Shown: positions 5,960 through 6,019 of the stretch, piece by piece
How positions within the stretch are numbered: position 1 is the stretch's first letter
Layout of the letters: each line of letters begins with the position of its first letter
Origin: DASSBG01 sp965651365
GTDB taxonomy: Bacteria; Pseudomonadota; Gammaproteobacteria; Xanthomonadales; Rhodanobacteraceae
NCBI GenBank assembly: GCA_965651365.1
Contig: CBFGSA010000149.1
Span: 1-6,019 of the forward strand
Direction of reading: 5' to 3'
Length of the DNA: 6,019 bases
The notes under the pieces: model-generated
Told to the model about the DNA's origin: nothing
The model's input: only the letters and a program-made list of their open reading frames with translations
Database searches by the model: none
Translations under genes and position numbers: made by a program

Positions 5960-6019
5960 CTATTTGCGTCCGAAGGCTCCGAGGATGCTGGAGCCTACGC
6001 TGAGAATGCTGGACAGATC
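5960..6019 (-). CDS. 3' end of an unidentified gene, cut by the window edge
   Basis: Reading the minus strand from base 6019 in frame gives DLSSILSVGSSILGAFGRK, then TAG (5962-5960). The 19 residues alternate small and hydrophobic positions (SSIL, VGSSILGAFG) and end in basic residues. This looks like a natural protein C terminus, such as an amphipathic or glycine-zipper-like helix. The stop lies 21 bases before the kbp-like ATG, a spacing typical of an operon, and no promoter-sized gap exists between them. The frame stays open to the edge, but 20 codons is little evidence in GC-rich DNA. I cannot name the family. Confidence 0.45.
   Translation of the reverse strand, partial: DLSSILSVGSSILGAFGRK

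Noticed and set aside
5975..5995. GGCTCC/GGAGCC hairpin upstream of the kbp-like gene as a terminator or riboswitch
   Set aside because: A 6-bp stem with a 9-base loop, no T-run, and it lies in the probable coding end of the preceding gene.

Overview
The window is GC-rich, densely coding bacterial DNA. Gene content and protein style (YtrA-type GntR regulator, CcmA-like ABC ATPase, secreted S9 peptidase with an Ala/Arg-rich sequence, Kbp/YgaU-like protein) fit a gammaproteobacterium. Xanthomonadales (Lysobacteraceae or Rhodanobacteraceae) is my best guess. This placement rests on protein resemblance recalled from memory, not on a search.

Left and centre (1-5309, + strand): four tightly packed genes that look like one operon. 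They are a YtrA-family GntR repressor-like regulator (1-393, starting at the window edge), an ABC transporter ATPase (403-1392), a large membrane protein that is probably its permease (1389-3245), and a secreted S9-family serine peptidase (3252-5309). The gaps are 9 bp, a 4-bp ATGA overlap, and 6 bp. The regulator's stop codon lies inside the ATPase's Shine-Dalgarno sequence. The simplest reading is a ligand-responsive export or detoxification system in the cell envelope, controlled by its own first gene, with an extracytoplasmic peptidase made alongside it. The substrate cannot be read from the sequence.

Middle gap (5310-5506): about 200 bp without a gene between convergent transcription units. 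It holds a roughly 103-bp interspersed palindromic element bounded by a perfect 13-bp inverted repeat, plus a separate half-copy of its end just upstream.

Right end (5507-6019, - strand): a Kbp/YgaU-type BON-LysM protein with a strong ribosome binding site. It is preceded on the same strand by what looks like the last 19 codons of another gene cut by the window edge.

I saw no RNA genes, CRISPR array, transposase, integrase or att site. The most unusual items are the permease's roughly 320-residue extracytoplasmic insertion, the operon link to an S9 peptidase, and the composite palindromic repeat.
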